Position numbers and translations under genes: made by a program
Assembly (NCBI GenBank): GCA_902363595.1
Contig: CABJAP010000007.1
Location: forward strand, 124,001-188,000
DNA from: Clostridia bacterium
GTDB taxonomy: Bacteria > Bacillota > Clostridia > Peptostreptococcales > Anaerovoracaceae
DNA length: 64,000 nt
Reading direction: 5' to 3'
In this document: in pieces, positions 15,984 to 25,432 of the stretch
How the letters are laid out: every line of letters begins with the position of its first letter
Numbering within the stretch: the stretch's first letter is position 1
The notes under the pieces: generated by a model
What the model saw: the letters and a program-made list of their open reading frames with translations, nothing else
Database searches by the model: none
What the model was told of the DNA's origin: nothing

Positions 15984-17210
15984 TTTTGGTTTGTTCATTG
16001 CTTGGTTCAGCTGTTCAAAGTCATCGGATGACAGCGGCGTTTTTTCAACGCAGTAAACCGGCATTTCTCTCTTTGCCAATTCTTTAAAGTACAAAATCGG
16101 CGGCACACATTGTTCTCCTGCGAGAGCACCTCTTTCTGTAATCTGGCCTTTGCAGATCATCTGAGCTACGATTGAAGGCGGGACGCCTGTGTCCAAGGCT
16201 CCTGCCATAAAGCCCCATTTCTCGCTGGTACGGATAACCGATTCAACGATTACTTCTTTTTCAACACCGTCTTTCGTTCCTTTCACAACGGCCCGCAGAA
16301 CGTCACTGTCGTTCAGCTCACCGTCATTGGAATCGTCATAGCGGCTCAGATAGCGATTGACCACGCCAACCATGGTTTTCAGAGGATTTACCTGCTGGCC
16401 ACCCACTTCCAGCGGTTCTTCGCTGGAAAATCCCAGATCGGCCAGGAAGCGGATTCTTTCTTCGAACTCCTTGGGCAGGGAAAGCTTGAAGCTGGCTTCC
16501 TGAATGCCCTTATCTTTAAAGGACCGGGCAAACTGAGCCGGCTCAGAGTGGATACAATAGAAGGCTTCGGCCAGACCGATCGGCTCTGAGAACGGAATCA
16601 TTTCCTTTCCTGAACCTGCGGATACAGGCTGCAGCTCTCCATCTTTTAAAATCCAAGGATCCATTGTATGTTCTTCCATAACAGTGAGGAGGGAGTATGG
16701 AATACCTATGATCGCTTCTGTTCTTGTGAAATCGCCGCAGGCACAAATCGCATGAGCCTCGCGCACAGTATCCAGCCTGCTGGCCGCATACCCTGCCATA
16801 ACGTTCATGGTCCCCGGCGTGCTTCCCATGCCCAGGACAGCCGTCAGACCGGCTCTCTTAAAGTCTTCGTGGAGATCAAATTGTTTCTTGGTCACGTGGA
16901 ACAGCCCGCCCAAGTCAATATAATGTGCTCCCACAATCAGGCAAGCCCGCATAATATCGATGTTCCAATTATACTGTACGCAGTTGAGCACTACATCGGC
17001 CCCTTTAATAATGGAAATCAGCGCGTCATGATCCGATACATCGCACTTAAGCGCTTTGATCCCCAGTCTGTCCGCGACTTCTTTCGCCTTCGCGAAATCG
17101 TAATCGCAGATCGTAACATCTTTTTCATCAGGGCTCAAATCCGGATCGCACAGATCGGTCGCTACAATGCTCCCCTGTATTCCAGCACCTAAAATTACCA
17201 GTTTCATCAT
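15981..17210 (-). CDS. Saccharopine dehydrogenase-like oxidoreductase
   Basis: 409 residues. The N-terminal Rossmann fold has GAGIQGSIVATDL; the pattern VVLNCVQYNWNIDIMRACLIVGAHYIDLGG is typical of the saccharopine/carboxynorspermidine dehydrogenase group, followed by GMGSTPGTMNVMAGYAA. The ordinary substrate of this family is a secondary amine formed from an amino acid and a keto acid or aldehyde. Next to a putrescine aminotransferase and an NhaC antiporter it may handle a lysine- or polyamine-derived compound; this is inference. AAGGAGG precedes the start. It is probably read from the nhaC transcript across a 361-nt hairpin-rich gap. Confidence 0.75.
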   Translation of the reverse strand: MMKLVILGAGIQGSIVATDLCDPDLSPDEKDVTICDYDFAKAKEVADRLGIKALKCDVSDHDALISIIKGADVVLNCVQYNWNIDIMRACLIVGAHYIDLGGLFHVTKKQFDLHEDFKRAGLTAVLGMGSTPGTMNVMAGYAASRLDTVREAHAICACGDFTRTEAIIGIPYSLLTVMEEHTMDPWILKDGELQPVSAGSGKEMIPFSEPIGLAEAFYCIHSEPAQFARSFKDKGIQEASFKLSLPKEFEERIRFLADLGFSSEEPLEVGGQQVNPLKTMVGVVNRYLSRYDDSNDGELNDSDVLRAVVKGTKDGVEKEVIVESVIRTSEKWGFMAGALDTGVPPSIVAQMICKGQITERGALAGEQCVPPILYFKELAKREMPVYCVEKTPLSSDDFEQLNQAMNKPK

Positions 17211-17571
17211 GTTTTGTTCCTCCTTAGTTCTTTCTTATATAAGCTAACAATTTGTAACTTGTGAGCTGCGTCGAGCAAGTTTCACTATTTTCTTCCTTAC
17301 GGTAACGCCGTACTTGATGGTGAAAATAGTATAAGAGTCGAGCTGCGTCGAGCATTTGGGTCAACAATGTATTAATTTTCGCTTGTTATTGAGACTATTC
17401 CAAGGCCTGCAGGCTGCAATTCCTGCCAAAGGCTTTGATAAACAAGGTTATTTACATTTAGGCAGCCTACAAGCCTGTTTTTTGGTTCAACAATTGAGTT
17501 GTTTTCCTCGATTGTTGAACCAAACTCTTAATTTCCACTTTGCGGCAGTGCCGTATTCAATGGAAAAAATA
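17211..17571. repeat. Hairpin-rich gap between nhaC and the saccharopine-dehydrogenase-like gene
   Basis: Contains three nested hairpins. One is ACTATTTTC/GAAAATAGT (17284-17330) around TTACGGTAACGCCGTA. One is ATTTCCA/TGGAAA (17531-17566) around TGCGGCAGTGCCGTA. One has 13-bp arms TTGGTTCAACAAT/ATTGTTGAACCAA (17482-17523). The first is flanked by a 15-bp direct repeat GAGCTGCGTCGAGCA (17263-17277 and 17340-17354), 77 bp apart. The TTACGGyAACGCCGT core is the same as in the 78-bp tandem repeat at 9723-9941. No gene. Confidence 0.75.
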
Positions 17572-18936
17572 TTATGCCATTATGAATCCCGTAACCAGGA
17601 AACCTATGATCGCAACGCCTCCGGCAATCAAGGCATATGGAATCTGCGTCAGCGCATGATCCATATTTTCAATTCCGGCAGCAGATGATGACAGTACCGT
17701 CGCATCCGAATAGAAACACGCATGTGCTCCAAAAGTAGCGGACGAGAGGATGGCGGCAACGGTCAGCACTGGATCTGCTCCAACTGCCATTCCCAGCGGA
17801 ACGATAATGGGAAGCGTAACTGCTGGCACACCCCAGCAGCTTCCTGTTACGAAGGAAAGGACCGCTACAATAATAAACGCCATCGCCGGCAGCAAGGCCG
17901 GGCTCATATATGGAGCAACCGTGTCGACAATAAAGTCGGACATTCCGATCGCTGCCAGAACCTTTTGCAGTGTCAGCGCAGAAATGATAATAGCAAACAT
18001 CAGAAACATATCTGCGAATCCCGAAATAAAGGCTTCGGAAAATTCGCTGAATGTGATTCTCCGCTTGATCAGGTACATAGCAGAGGCGACAACGGTGCCG
18101 ATAATAACGCCATGAAGCAGGTCAACATCAAAGTAGAAGGTTCCTCCGATCAAAGCGATCATCGGTAAGAAGAAATCCCATAAACTGCTTGTATTCTCAT
18201 CCGGATCTTCCACAGTGAGATTGAATTTCCGGCTTCCTTCGTTATAAGTCATGCCGGTGTTCAGCGTTCTCTGATAGGCCTTTTTCATGGGTCCGATCTT
18301 TGGTATAACTCCCAGAATCACCAGCGGAACGACAACCGTAGCCGCCATTGCATAGAAGGAAAAGGGAATCGTTTTAATAAAGATGTCCATTCCTGATCCC
18401 AGGTACGCCAGTTCTTTTTCTTCGGCCAGCATTCCAGCCCAGTAAACAGCCTGCGTCGAAATTGGAATCAACATACATACAGGCACACCCGTTGAATCGA
18501 TAACATAGGCCAGCATTTCTCTCGGCGTTTTCTGTTTGTCGCATACGCTTCTCATTACATTACCAATCGTCAGTACATTCAGGTATTCATCCACAAAGAT
18601 GATAATCCCCATGATCCACGAGATCATCATGGACTTTTTCTCTGAGTTGGAATATTTGAGAACCAGTGCTGTAAATCCGGAAGTGGCTTTTGCCTTTCTC
18701 ATGATGGCAATAAAGCTTCCGAAAATTCCTACCGTCAAGATAACCCAGATGTTTCCCGTATCAGACATTGTCTCGTAGAGGAAATCCAGGTATCCGCCGA
18801 AGAAGCCCGTACCGTAAGCAATGACGCAGCCTACCAGGCCTCCCAGGACCAGGGCTTCAAAGGTTTTCTTGGTGATGAGCGCAAATGCAATGATCAGTAT
18901 AGGCGGAAGGAGTGTGATTATTCCATAATTATCCAT
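17572..18936 (-). CDS. nhaC: NhaC-family Na+/H+ (or amino-acid/H+) antiporter
   Basis: 454 residues with about eleven membrane segments. NhaC-type motifs include IIFVDEYLNVLTIGNVMR and SFVTGSCWGVPAVTLPIIVPLG, and a VTGSSW-like loop is conserved in the family. Homologues exchange Na+ for H+, and relatives move malate, arginine or other solutes, so the substrate here may be the amine or amino acid catabolised by neighbouring enzymes. The start at 18936 follows GAAAGGAA. Transcription is from a -24/-12 promoter at 19015-19031. The position directly downstream of the sigma-54 activator supports substrate-linked induction. Confidence 0.85.
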   Translation of the reverse strand: MDNYGIITLLPPILIIAFALITKKTFEALVLGGLVGCVIAYGTGFFGGYLDFLYETMSDTGNIWVILTVGIFGSFIAIMRKAKATSGFTALVLKYSNSEKKSMMISWIMGIIIFVDEYLNVLTIGNVMRSVCDKQKTPREMLAYVIDSTGVPVCMLIPISTQAVYWAGMLAEEKELAYLGSGMDIFIKTIPFSFYAMAATVVVPLVILGVIPKIGPMKKAYQRTLNTGMTYNEGSRKFNLTVEDPDENTSSLWDFFLPMIALIGGTFYFDVDLLHGVIIGTVVASAMYLIKRRITFSEFSEAFISGFADMFLMFAIIISALTLQKVLAAIGMSDFIVDTVAPYMSPALLPAMAFIIVAVLSFVTGSCWGVPAVTLPIIVPLGMAVGADPVLTVAAILSSATFGAHACFYSDATVLSSSAAGIENMDHALTQIPYALIAGGVAIIGFLVTGFIMA

Positions 18937-19014
18937 TTTGCATTCCTTTCTTTTTGCGGAAATCATTCCGCATCTTTTTTCGGCGCCTCAGATCGGATAT
19001 CCGCCTATATATAG

Positions 19015-19031
19015 AGCAACTGCCATACCAA
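19015..19031 (-). promoter_or_regulatory. Sigma-54 (-24/-12) promoter of nhaC
   Basis: TTGGTATGGCAGTTGCT on the minus strand matches YTGGCACGRNNNTTGCW at 15 of 17 positions, with intact GG and GC at the exact spacing. Confidence 0.8.
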
Positions 19032-19142
19032 AAGTTCTGAATTTTTAAGATTCTTATTTTTAAATCCGCAAACCCTTGGAATTTAAGGCTTTTAATTTTT
19101 AAAATCTTTTATTTCGCAGCGATTTGTTTTTTTCTGTAAAGG

Positions 19143-19172
19143 AAAAAGCGACGCAGCATTGCGTCGCTTTTT
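19143..19172. terminator. Bidirectional terminator after the sigma-54 activator gene
   Basis: AAAAAGCGACGCA (19143-19155) and TGCGTCGCTTTTT (19160-19172), with T-runs in both directions. It separates the activator transcript from the nhaC promoter. Confidence 0.85.
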
Positions 19173-19295
19173 AGGGGTTTTTAATTAACCTAATAGTTTT
19201 GATTTGCTTTTTAAAGCCATATTCTTCTTTTTTCAACGGTTGAGATTTCGGGCTCCGAGCTCTGCGCAAGTTTGCGTCAAAACGCAGCTTTGCGT

Positions 19296-20675
19296 TCATC
19301 GAATCTCATATTTTTTTAGTTTGCGATTGATGGTGGACCGGGTTGTCTTCAAAGCCTTTGCCATCATGCCCGAGTCCTGGTACCTTTCATAAGTTTCTTC
19401 CAAGATACCCTTTTCGAAGGCCTCCACCATCTCGGACAGGGAGCCTTCGCCGGACATCGTCCGCCTGCCCCCTTCGTCTGTCTCATCAAACAGGTACTCC
19501 TGGACATCTCTGCCGGTTATCATGGTGCCTTCGGCTGTAATGACCAGGCTCTCGATCAGATTTTCCAGCTCCCTCACATTTCCCGGCCAATCATAGCCAG
19601 TAAGCGTTTTCAGCGCCTTACCGCTCAACTTCCGGTCCAAACGATACCTTTTGTTATATCGATCCAAAAACATCGCCGCCAATTCGATAATGTCCTCTTT
19701 CCGCTCTCTCAAAGGCGGCACATTGATGGTCGTCACGCTTAGCCGGTAATAAAGATCTTGGCGGAATTGCTCTGTTTTCAGCATATCCTTCAGCTTGCGA
19801 TTTGTGGCGGCAATGATTCGGATATTTAAAGGTATGCTTTCTGTTCCGCCCACGCGGGTGAGTCTTCTGTCTTGGATGACCCTCAGCAATTTTACTTGAA
19901 GGTTCAGCGGCAGCTCACCAATTTCATCCAGGAAAATCGTGCCTCCCTCAGCAGCTTCAAAATAACCGGCTTTCCCTTCTTTGGAAGCTCCTGTGAAAGC
20001 GCCTCCTACATACCCGAACATTTCTGATTCCAGCAGATTTTCGGGGATCGCGCCGCAATTTACTTTGATGTAGGCATTGTCTTTCCGCGAACTATTTTTC
20101 TGAATGGCATCGGCAATAACCTCTTTTCCGGTTCCCGACTCTCCCTGAATCAAAACAGTAGAATCAATCTTCGCTAGTTTTTGTGCCAGCATCATCGTCT
20201 TTGCCATATTCTTTGAAGCGCAAACCACATTGTCCAGCTGAGGCAGCCCGCGTTTAAGGGTTTGCAGTTCATGTTCATATCTGGATGTCAGCTTTTCCAT
20301 CCAGGATAAACTTCGCTGCAGATAATTCAACTCCGTGATATCTCGTTCGCAGGCCACGACCATTTGTAATTTTCCGTTCTCAAAATAAGGAATTCCTGTT
20401 ACAATGAATTCCCTGCCGTCGCTTAATTCCTGTTTAATGGTACTTTTTTCACCGGTGAGAATCACTTTCTTTGTCACGAATTCGGAGCAGTAGCCTTCTT
20501 TTTGCAAGTCGTCGATGTTGCGCCCCACCAATTCATCCATTTTTTTATTTCCCGTCTTTTCCACAGCCTTATTGACCATGATGATATTGCCTTGGGCATC
20601 GGAAATAAAAATTCCGTCATCAATCCCATTGAGGACCTTTTGAAAATCCAAATCAAATTTACCGATTTTCTCCAT
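19296..20675 (-). CDS. PAS-domain sigma-54-dependent transcriptional activator
   Basis: 459 residues: a PAS sensor (about 8-115), a linker coiled coil, an AAA+ domain with Walker A GESGTGKE (178-185), the sigma-54 contact loop GAFTGA (225-230) and Walker B FLDEIG, and a C-terminal Fis-type helix-turn-helix (MMAKALKTTRSTINRKLKKYEIR). It opens sigma-54 promoters on sensing a small ligand through PAS. The two -24/-12 sites in the window, at patA and nhaC, are obvious targets. A long GAGATT/AATCTC hairpin (19248-19310 region) overlaps the end of the gene. It has no receiver domain, so it is not a two-component regulator. Confidence 0.9.
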   Translation of the reverse strand: MEKIGKFDLDFQKVLNGIDDGIFISDAQGNIIMVNKAVEKTGNKKMDELVGRNIDDLQKEGYCSEFVTKKVILTGEKSTIKQELSDGREFIVTGIPYFENGKLQMVVACERDITELNYLQRSLSWMEKLTSRYEHELQTLKRGLPQLDNVVCASKNMAKTMMLAQKLAKIDSTVLIQGESGTGKEVIADAIQKNSSRKDNAYIKVNCGAIPENLLESEMFGYVGGAFTGASKEGKAGYFEAAEGGTIFLDEIGELPLNLQVKLLRVIQDRRLTRVGGTESIPLNIRIIAATNRKLKDMLKTEQFRQDLYYRLSVTTINVPPLRERKEDIIELAAMFLDRYNKRYRLDRKLSGKALKTLTGYDWPGNVRELENLIESLVITAEGTMITGRDVQEYLFDETDEGGRRTMSGEGSLSEMVEAFEKGILEETYERYQDSGMMAKALKTTRSTINRKLKKYEIR

Positions 20676-21232
20676 TCCGTTCTCCTTTTAATTCTAAGAA
20701 CCTGATCTTGTTCTGTATGCGCATTCCCTTTCATACTCCGCTCGGCCCTGAGGTCGAACGGGGGGATTGGCGCGGGCCGTGTCTCCCCAGGCTGCGCCGC
20801 TTGTAAATCAGCCTCCGGGCTCCGTTATGGAGTGGTGTGCGACAAAAATAAGTTTTTATTTTTTTACAGCCCGCTTGTCTATCATAACGAAGGAGCTGTC
20901 GCATGAATGTGAATACCTATGTTTTTTGATTGACCGTAATGAAAATGGGTTGTTTTTCGTAGAAAAAATTTGTGTAATCCCAGACATCGCAAAGACCCTT
21001 AAAGAGTAACATGAATCAAATCAGTTTTCAGCAGGCAGCCCCTTCCTTCCCAATCTTCAATCAGGCCCAGCTCCCGCTCAATGTCAGACCAAAAGCATCC
21101 CGCCTTTTCCCAGGCGGGTTTGGAAGCCCAGCCATGTGCGGCCTCAGCAAGACCGGCCAAACCCGGCGCCTCATCAATCCCCCGCCTCAGCAAATTACTG
21201 AATCGCCCAACATACCAGCAACAAATCCCCCT
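20676..21232. other. Intergenic; possible leader peptide and decayed ORFs
   Basis: A well-placed GAAGGAG is followed by an 8-codon frame (MNVNTYVF) starting at 20903. That start lies in the right arm of a TGCGACA/TGTCGCA inverted repeat (about 20848-20905). An overlapping 80-aa frame (20767-21009, ending CVIPDIAKTLKE) and a 64-aa minus frame (20999-21193) directly after the radical SAM gene are open but have no good start signals. I cannot support any of them as genes. Confidence 0.3.
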
Positions 21233-22372
21233 TCATATATACCTGCCGATCAAAGCATTCATCTTCTCCGCCCATTCATAACGATCAGGTGTTTCATCCA
21301 CCAGCTTCTCAAGCTTCACCCGGTCGGCCCCATCAAGGCGCAGCATCTCCTTCAAGCTGATCACATAACCCATGCGCCTTGCAATTTGAAACAGTTTCCG
21401 ATCCCTTTCAGGCAACTCCAGATAGCCATCAATGATGCCCAACATTTTTTCCTTGTCCGTCGCCAAGCTCCCCTTGACCGCTTGCAGCAGGTTAACGATG
21501 TGGTCGCTGACAAGGCGGGTATCCACACCCTTTGTCTCCGTAATCAATCTGCGAACTTCTATAACCTTTTCATCATCGCTGCAGAGGGTAAATCGGCCCT
21601 GCTCATAATCCTCATAGAGCTCTGTACCCGGCTTGACCGCGGCAGTGCGGATACGCACAAACTCCGGGTTCACCTGACTGACCACATGGGCCATGCCTTC
21701 CGCATTTTCCCGGCTAAGCTCTTTTCCGCCCAGGCCAGGCATAAAATATACCGAAAGCTCCAGGCCGCCCGCTTTAATATTACGGCCGGCGGTAATCTGC
21801 TGCTCTGCAGTAACGCCCTTGTTGACCAGCTTCAACACTTCATCGGAGCCGGACTCAAATCCCGAATGGATCCGATCCAGTCCAGCCGTTTTCAGCTCGG
21901 CAAATTCCTGAGCAGAAACCCGCGACAAATTTTCCGCTCTGCCGTAGGATGTGATTCGCTCGATCTGAGGAAAAGCCTTCCTTAAATAAAGCAAAACTTC
22001 CGTCAAGCGGCCTCCGCTCAAAGCCAGCGTGTTTCCGTCCTGCAGAAACACGTGCTTGCCGCCGTTAATCAGCCACATAGCTACCACATAGTAACAGTTT
22101 TGCTGATCCGCCGGCATCATGGACAGTTCCGTATTGATTCGCTCAATATCCCAGGTTCCGTCCTGCCTCTTGTTCTTCAGCGCCTTTTCCCCATACAGCG
22201 CCATCCGGTCAATGTCCTCTTTGATGCTGTCGATGGTATAGGCCTGAAAACGGGTATGCCTGTATAAATTGCAGAATTTACATTTGTTCCAGGTGCAGCC
22301 CTGTGTGACCTGCAAAAGCAGGCTGGCCGCTTCGCTGGGCGGCCTGATCGGTCCAATTCGAAAAGTTTCCAT
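21233..22372 (-). CDS. Radical SAM protein with CX4CX2C cluster motif
   Basis: 379 residues. Near the N-terminus GCTWNKCKFCNLY gives Cys26, Cys31 and Cys34 (C-x4-C-x2-C), a variant of the CX3CX2C motif found in a COG1032-like group. A TIM-barrel pattern follows with HSGFESGSDEVLKLVNKGVT and YFMPGLGG, the SAM-binding segments. Reaction and substrate are unknown. GAAAGGAAG precedes the start. The gene is isolated between the sigma-54 module and the surface protein. The C-terminal 100 residues look helical and may bind substrate. Confidence 0.75.
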   Translation of the reverse strand: METFRIGPIRPPSEAASLLLQVTQGCTWNKCKFCNLYRHTRFQAYTIDSIKEDIDRMALYGEKALKNKRQDGTWDIERINTELSMMPADQQNCYYVVAMWLINGGKHVFLQDGNTLALSGGRLTEVLLYLRKAFPQIERITSYGRAENLSRVSAQEFAELKTAGLDRIHSGFESGSDEVLKLVNKGVTAEQQITAGRNIKAGGLELSVYFMPGLGGKELSRENAEGMAHVVSQVNPEFVRIRTAAVKPGTELYEDYEQGRFTLCSDDEKVIEVRRLITETKGVDTRLVSDHIVNLLQAVKGSLATDKEKMLGIIDGYLELPERDRKLFQIARRMGYVISLKEMLRLDGADRVKLEKLVDETPDRYEWAEKMNALIGRYI

Positions 22373-22538
22373 AAAGATGCTTCCTTTCTGCTATATAGCG
22401 CGAGACGGCACTTCCGCCTAAAAAGCGGAGCGCCATAAACTAATAATCAATTCATGTATGAATATTATAGCATGTTACGGCCAAGGATTCCAATATATCG
22501 CGCACGTTACATTAAGGTTACACCGCAATTTTTTTGAG

Positions 22539-22567
22539 TTGACCTTCTATTTTTTAAGGCGTACAAT
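22539..22567 (+). promoter_or_regulatory. Promoter of the LRR surface protein
   Basis: TTGACC (22539-22544), a 17-nt spacer and TACAAT (22562-22567), 45 nt before the start; GGAGG precedes the ATG. Confidence 0.75.
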
Positions 22568-22611
22568 AAAAGAAGGTTTTAAGACAGTTTTAATGAAAAG
22601 CTGGAGGTATT

Positions 22612-25401
22612 ATGCGAAAAAAATTCAAGAAAATCATTTCCCTGTTACTGGCGGCCACGCTGCTCCTCAGCATGTCTTTGGTCAGCGTTCACGCCCAGTC
22701 TGGGGAAACAAAAGTAATTCCCACTGAAAGCGACTATGATTATGCGGCTGTCGAAAACGGCATCAGCCTTACCGGGCTAAAGTCCACATATCTAGCGGGT
22801 TTGACAAATGAACAGAAGCAGAATATCTTCCTTGACATTCCCGGCTCCATCGATGGAAAAACCGTCGTCTCCATCGGCAGCAATGCCTTTAAGTTACCTT
22901 ATAATTCAAATTATAGCGGATGCAGTTTCGTTGGCCTCGACTTGTCAAAGGCAACCGGCCTGAAGAGCATTCTCTCTGGTGCCTTTTATGGAAACCCCAA
23001 TATCCGCGGGCAATTGTCCATCCCTGACAGCGTGATCGAAATCGGACAGGAAGCTTTCCGTGAATGCACCGGCATCACCGGCGAGCTGCGCATACCGGAA
23101 AACGTGGAGATACTTGGGAAAAGGGTTTTCTCCGGAGCCACCGGAATTACTTCGCTCAAGTTTATGGGAAATAAATTGACAGAACTGCCTGAATCTGCCT
23201 TTCGGAAATGCAGCTTGAGCAACGGATCGGTGACCATTCCCTCTTCCATTCAAAAGCTGGGTGCAACTGTGTTCGCGGAAACCGGTCTCAAAACAATCTA
23301 TTTGCCTAAAAAGGCTGACCCGGCTAACACAAGTTTTCTCGTTTCCAACACCTTTGGTTCGTCAGCTTCCAGCAGCAAGCTGACGGCAATCGTGTGCCAT
23401 AAGGATGATTTCGATGAAGTATGCAAAATCCTGGGCACAAGCTATGCCAAACGGGTCGGCTATGAAATGAAAGTCAGCTTTGTAACCAATGACGGTTCTG
23501 CCTATGAGGCGATCGATGGCTTGTTCAATCTTCCATATAACTACAAAAAGGATGCCCAGGGTATTTGGAATGCCGACAGTTCTTATCGGTTCCCTCAGGT
23601 TGATGGAAAAGGCTGGGGAACGGCTGCCGATGCTGTAAAGCCTGTTGCGGAAACAGAAATTATCAAGCAGGAAAATTTATATATGATTAGTCTTCTGGAA
23701 AATCCGGTTATCACTTACAGCGGCGGCATTGATAAAGTTTATGACGGCAACTCGGAAACCCTGTCAGTAACTGCGACTCACCCCAAAGCAAGACCCTTTA
23801 AAGGTGCTGGAAACGGCGACGTTTGTTTTCGTTACAGATGGAAATGGGATACCATCTCCCCCACAAAGTACGAACTGGATGGCTTCGATCTAAACGCCTA
23901 TGAGGTAACCGATGTCCGTAGCCCGCAGTATGCCATAAGCTGCACGGTCGAGGTCTACGCATATATTATTGAAAACGGCAAGGCGAAAATCTTTTATTCA
24001 ACGAGACATTCTTTCCCCGTTGATCTGAGACAGGCAGATCCGGTCATCCATCCCCAGTACCCCACTGGAGAAATCAAACTTGCTGACGGCATGCCGGAAA
24101 TCTCTCTTGCTCAGGGAGACAGCCCGGGGACGATCAATTGGGAGCCGGGGCAAACGCTGCAAACCGGCATACATGACTATACTTGGAAGTACACTCCTGC
24201 CATGAACAGCGTTGACAGCTGCAACTACAAGGAAAAGACCGGCTCTATAAAACTAAACGGCGTGGAACACAAGCATTTTCGCGTTACTCTGGAAAAGACT
24301 TCCCACGGACAGATCAACCCGGCGGATTCCTTTGACGCAGTCGAAGGCAGCGATGCAGCTATACAGTTTAGCCCCGACAGCGGGTACCATCTGTCACGTG
24401 TCACTGTGAATGGAACCGATGTTACCAGCGCAGTGGTAAATCAAACTTACACATTGAAAAATGTGCAAAGCGACTGCAAAATCAGCGCTGTATTTTCTCC
24501 TGACAGCCAAAACGGCATGGAAAATATTATAAGCAAGCTTCCTGAAGTCCCCGCAGGCAATCCGCCGACAGATGATCAAAAGACATCCATATTGGAGGCA
24601 AAACTGCAATATGAAGCCATGCCCGCAAAGGAAAAGAAAGCTGTCTCGGAGACTGCAAAAAAAGAATTGTGCGACGCCATTGCCCAGCTGCCCCAGGTCA
24701 AAACAGCCGTTGAGGGAACCCTAACTGTCGCAGATCAAAATCTGCTGTTGGAAAACATGACCTCAGAAGATGTGGAAAAGCTGAGCCAGGACAGCAGCGT
24801 AAAGCTTTCCATTATCATAACATCCGAAAACGCCAGCCCCAAACCGGAAGAGCAGACCGCAATCGACCATATTCTCAATGGAGCTGAAAAATATAAAAGC
24901 TATGATATTCATGTCATAAAAAAGATGGCAGTAAACGGAAGCAACGAGATAGCAGAACCGCTCACACAGCTGGAATCACCGGTCACACTGGTATTTCCAG
25001 TCCCACAGGAGTTACAAACAGCGCCGGATGGATATCAAAGAACTGTCTTTATCGCACGTACCCACGATGAAGGCTCCCGGCTAAACACAGAAGTGCTGGC
25101 AGACCTGGATCATGCAGCAGATACCCTCACTGTTGCAAGCGACAAATTTTCCATCTATACGCTGGCCTGGCAGGATACGAAAATCGACTCCGAAAGCGCA
25201 GGGCCGACCGAACACACCGATACCTTGTCTCCAGGCAAGGAAAGCAGTTCGCCTTCAAAACAGACCGTAGATACGAAGGAGGCTCAACCCACCCCGCCCA
25301 CCGGGGATGAATCCCAGCCTCTGACCTTGTGGGTCGCCGCTGCGGTCCTCGCAGGCGCAGTCCTTGTTCTGCTGATGGTTTCAAGAAGAAAAAGGCAGTA
25401 A
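22612..25401 (+). CDS. BspA-type leucine-rich-repeat cell-surface protein
   Basis: 929 residues. Signal peptide 1-29 (KKIISLLLAATLLLSMSLVSVHA). About 60-290 are BspA/LRR_5 repeats of the form SIGSNAFK..., GAFYGNP..., EIGQEAFREC, ILGKRVFSGA, ELPESAFRKC. Then a KVYDGNSETLSV segment like MBG/YDG domains, a repeat-type domain (FSPDSGYHLSRVTVNGTDVT) near 580, a helical FIVAR-like stretch and a Pro/Ser linker. The end PPTGDESQ, a hydrophobic helix and RRKRQ form a non-canonical sortase or membrane anchor signal. It is likely an adhesin binding host or matrix glycoproteins. It is monocistronic. Confidence 0.85.
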   Translation: MRKKFKKIISLLLAATLLLSMSLVSVHAQSGETKVIPTESDYDYAAVENGISLTGLKSTYLAGLTNEQKQNIFLDIPGSIDGKTVVSIGSNAFKLPYNSNYSGCSFVGLDLSKATGLKSILSGAFYGNPNIRGQLSIPDSVIEIGQEAFRECTGITGELRIPENVEILGKRVFSGATGITSLKFMGNKLTELPESAFRKCSLSNGSVTIPSSIQKLGATVFAETGLKTIYLPKKADPANTSFLVSNTFGSSASSSKLTAIVCHKDDFDEVCKILGTSYAKRVGYEMKVSFVTNDGSAYEAIDGLFNLPYNYKKDAQGIWNADSSYRFPQVDGKGWGTAADAVKPVAETEIIKQENLYMISLLENPVITYSGGIDKVYDGNSETLSVTATHPKARPFKGAGNGDVCFRYRWKWDTISPTKYELDGFDLNAYEVTDVRSPQYAISCTVEVYAYIIENGKAKIFYSTRHSFPVDLRQADPVIHPQYPTGEIKLADGMPEISLAQGDSPGTINWEPGQTLQTGIHDYTWKYTPAMNSVDSCNYKEKTGSIKLNGVEHKHFRVTLEKTSHGQINPADSFDAVEGSDAAIQFSPDSGYHLSRVTVNGTDVTSAVVNQTYTLKNVQSDCKISAVFSPDSQNGMENIISKLPEVPAGNPPTDDQKTSILEAKLQYEAMPAKEKKAVSETAKKELCDAIAQLPQVKTAVEGTLTVADQNLLLENMTSEDVEKLSQDSSVKLSIIITSENASPKPEEQTAIDHILNGAEKYKSYDIHVIKKMAVNGSNEIAEPLTQLESPVTLVFPVPQELQTAPDGYQRTVFIARTHDEGSRLNTEVLADLDHAADTLTVASDKFSIYTLAWQDTKIDSESAGPTEHTDTLSPGKESSSPSKQTVDTKEAQPTPPTGDESQPLTLWVAAAVLAGAVLVLLMVSRRKRQ

Positions 25402-25432
25402 GCCAGTCCACAAGATAAAATCCAGAAAACAA

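Noticed and set aside
17482..17523. 13-bp inverted repeat as a terminator of nhaC
   Set aside because: No T-run follows on the minus strand; the T-run is on the wrong side for either neighbouring gene.
20767..21009. 80-aa plus-strand frame and an 8-codon frame at 20903
   Set aside because: The long frame has no start signal. The short one has a good ribosome site but no downstream gene on that strand that it could regulate.
20999..21193. 64-aa minus-strand frame after the radical SAM gene
   Set aside because: Starts at TTG without a ribosome site; composition is not convincing. A decayed 3' gene is possible.
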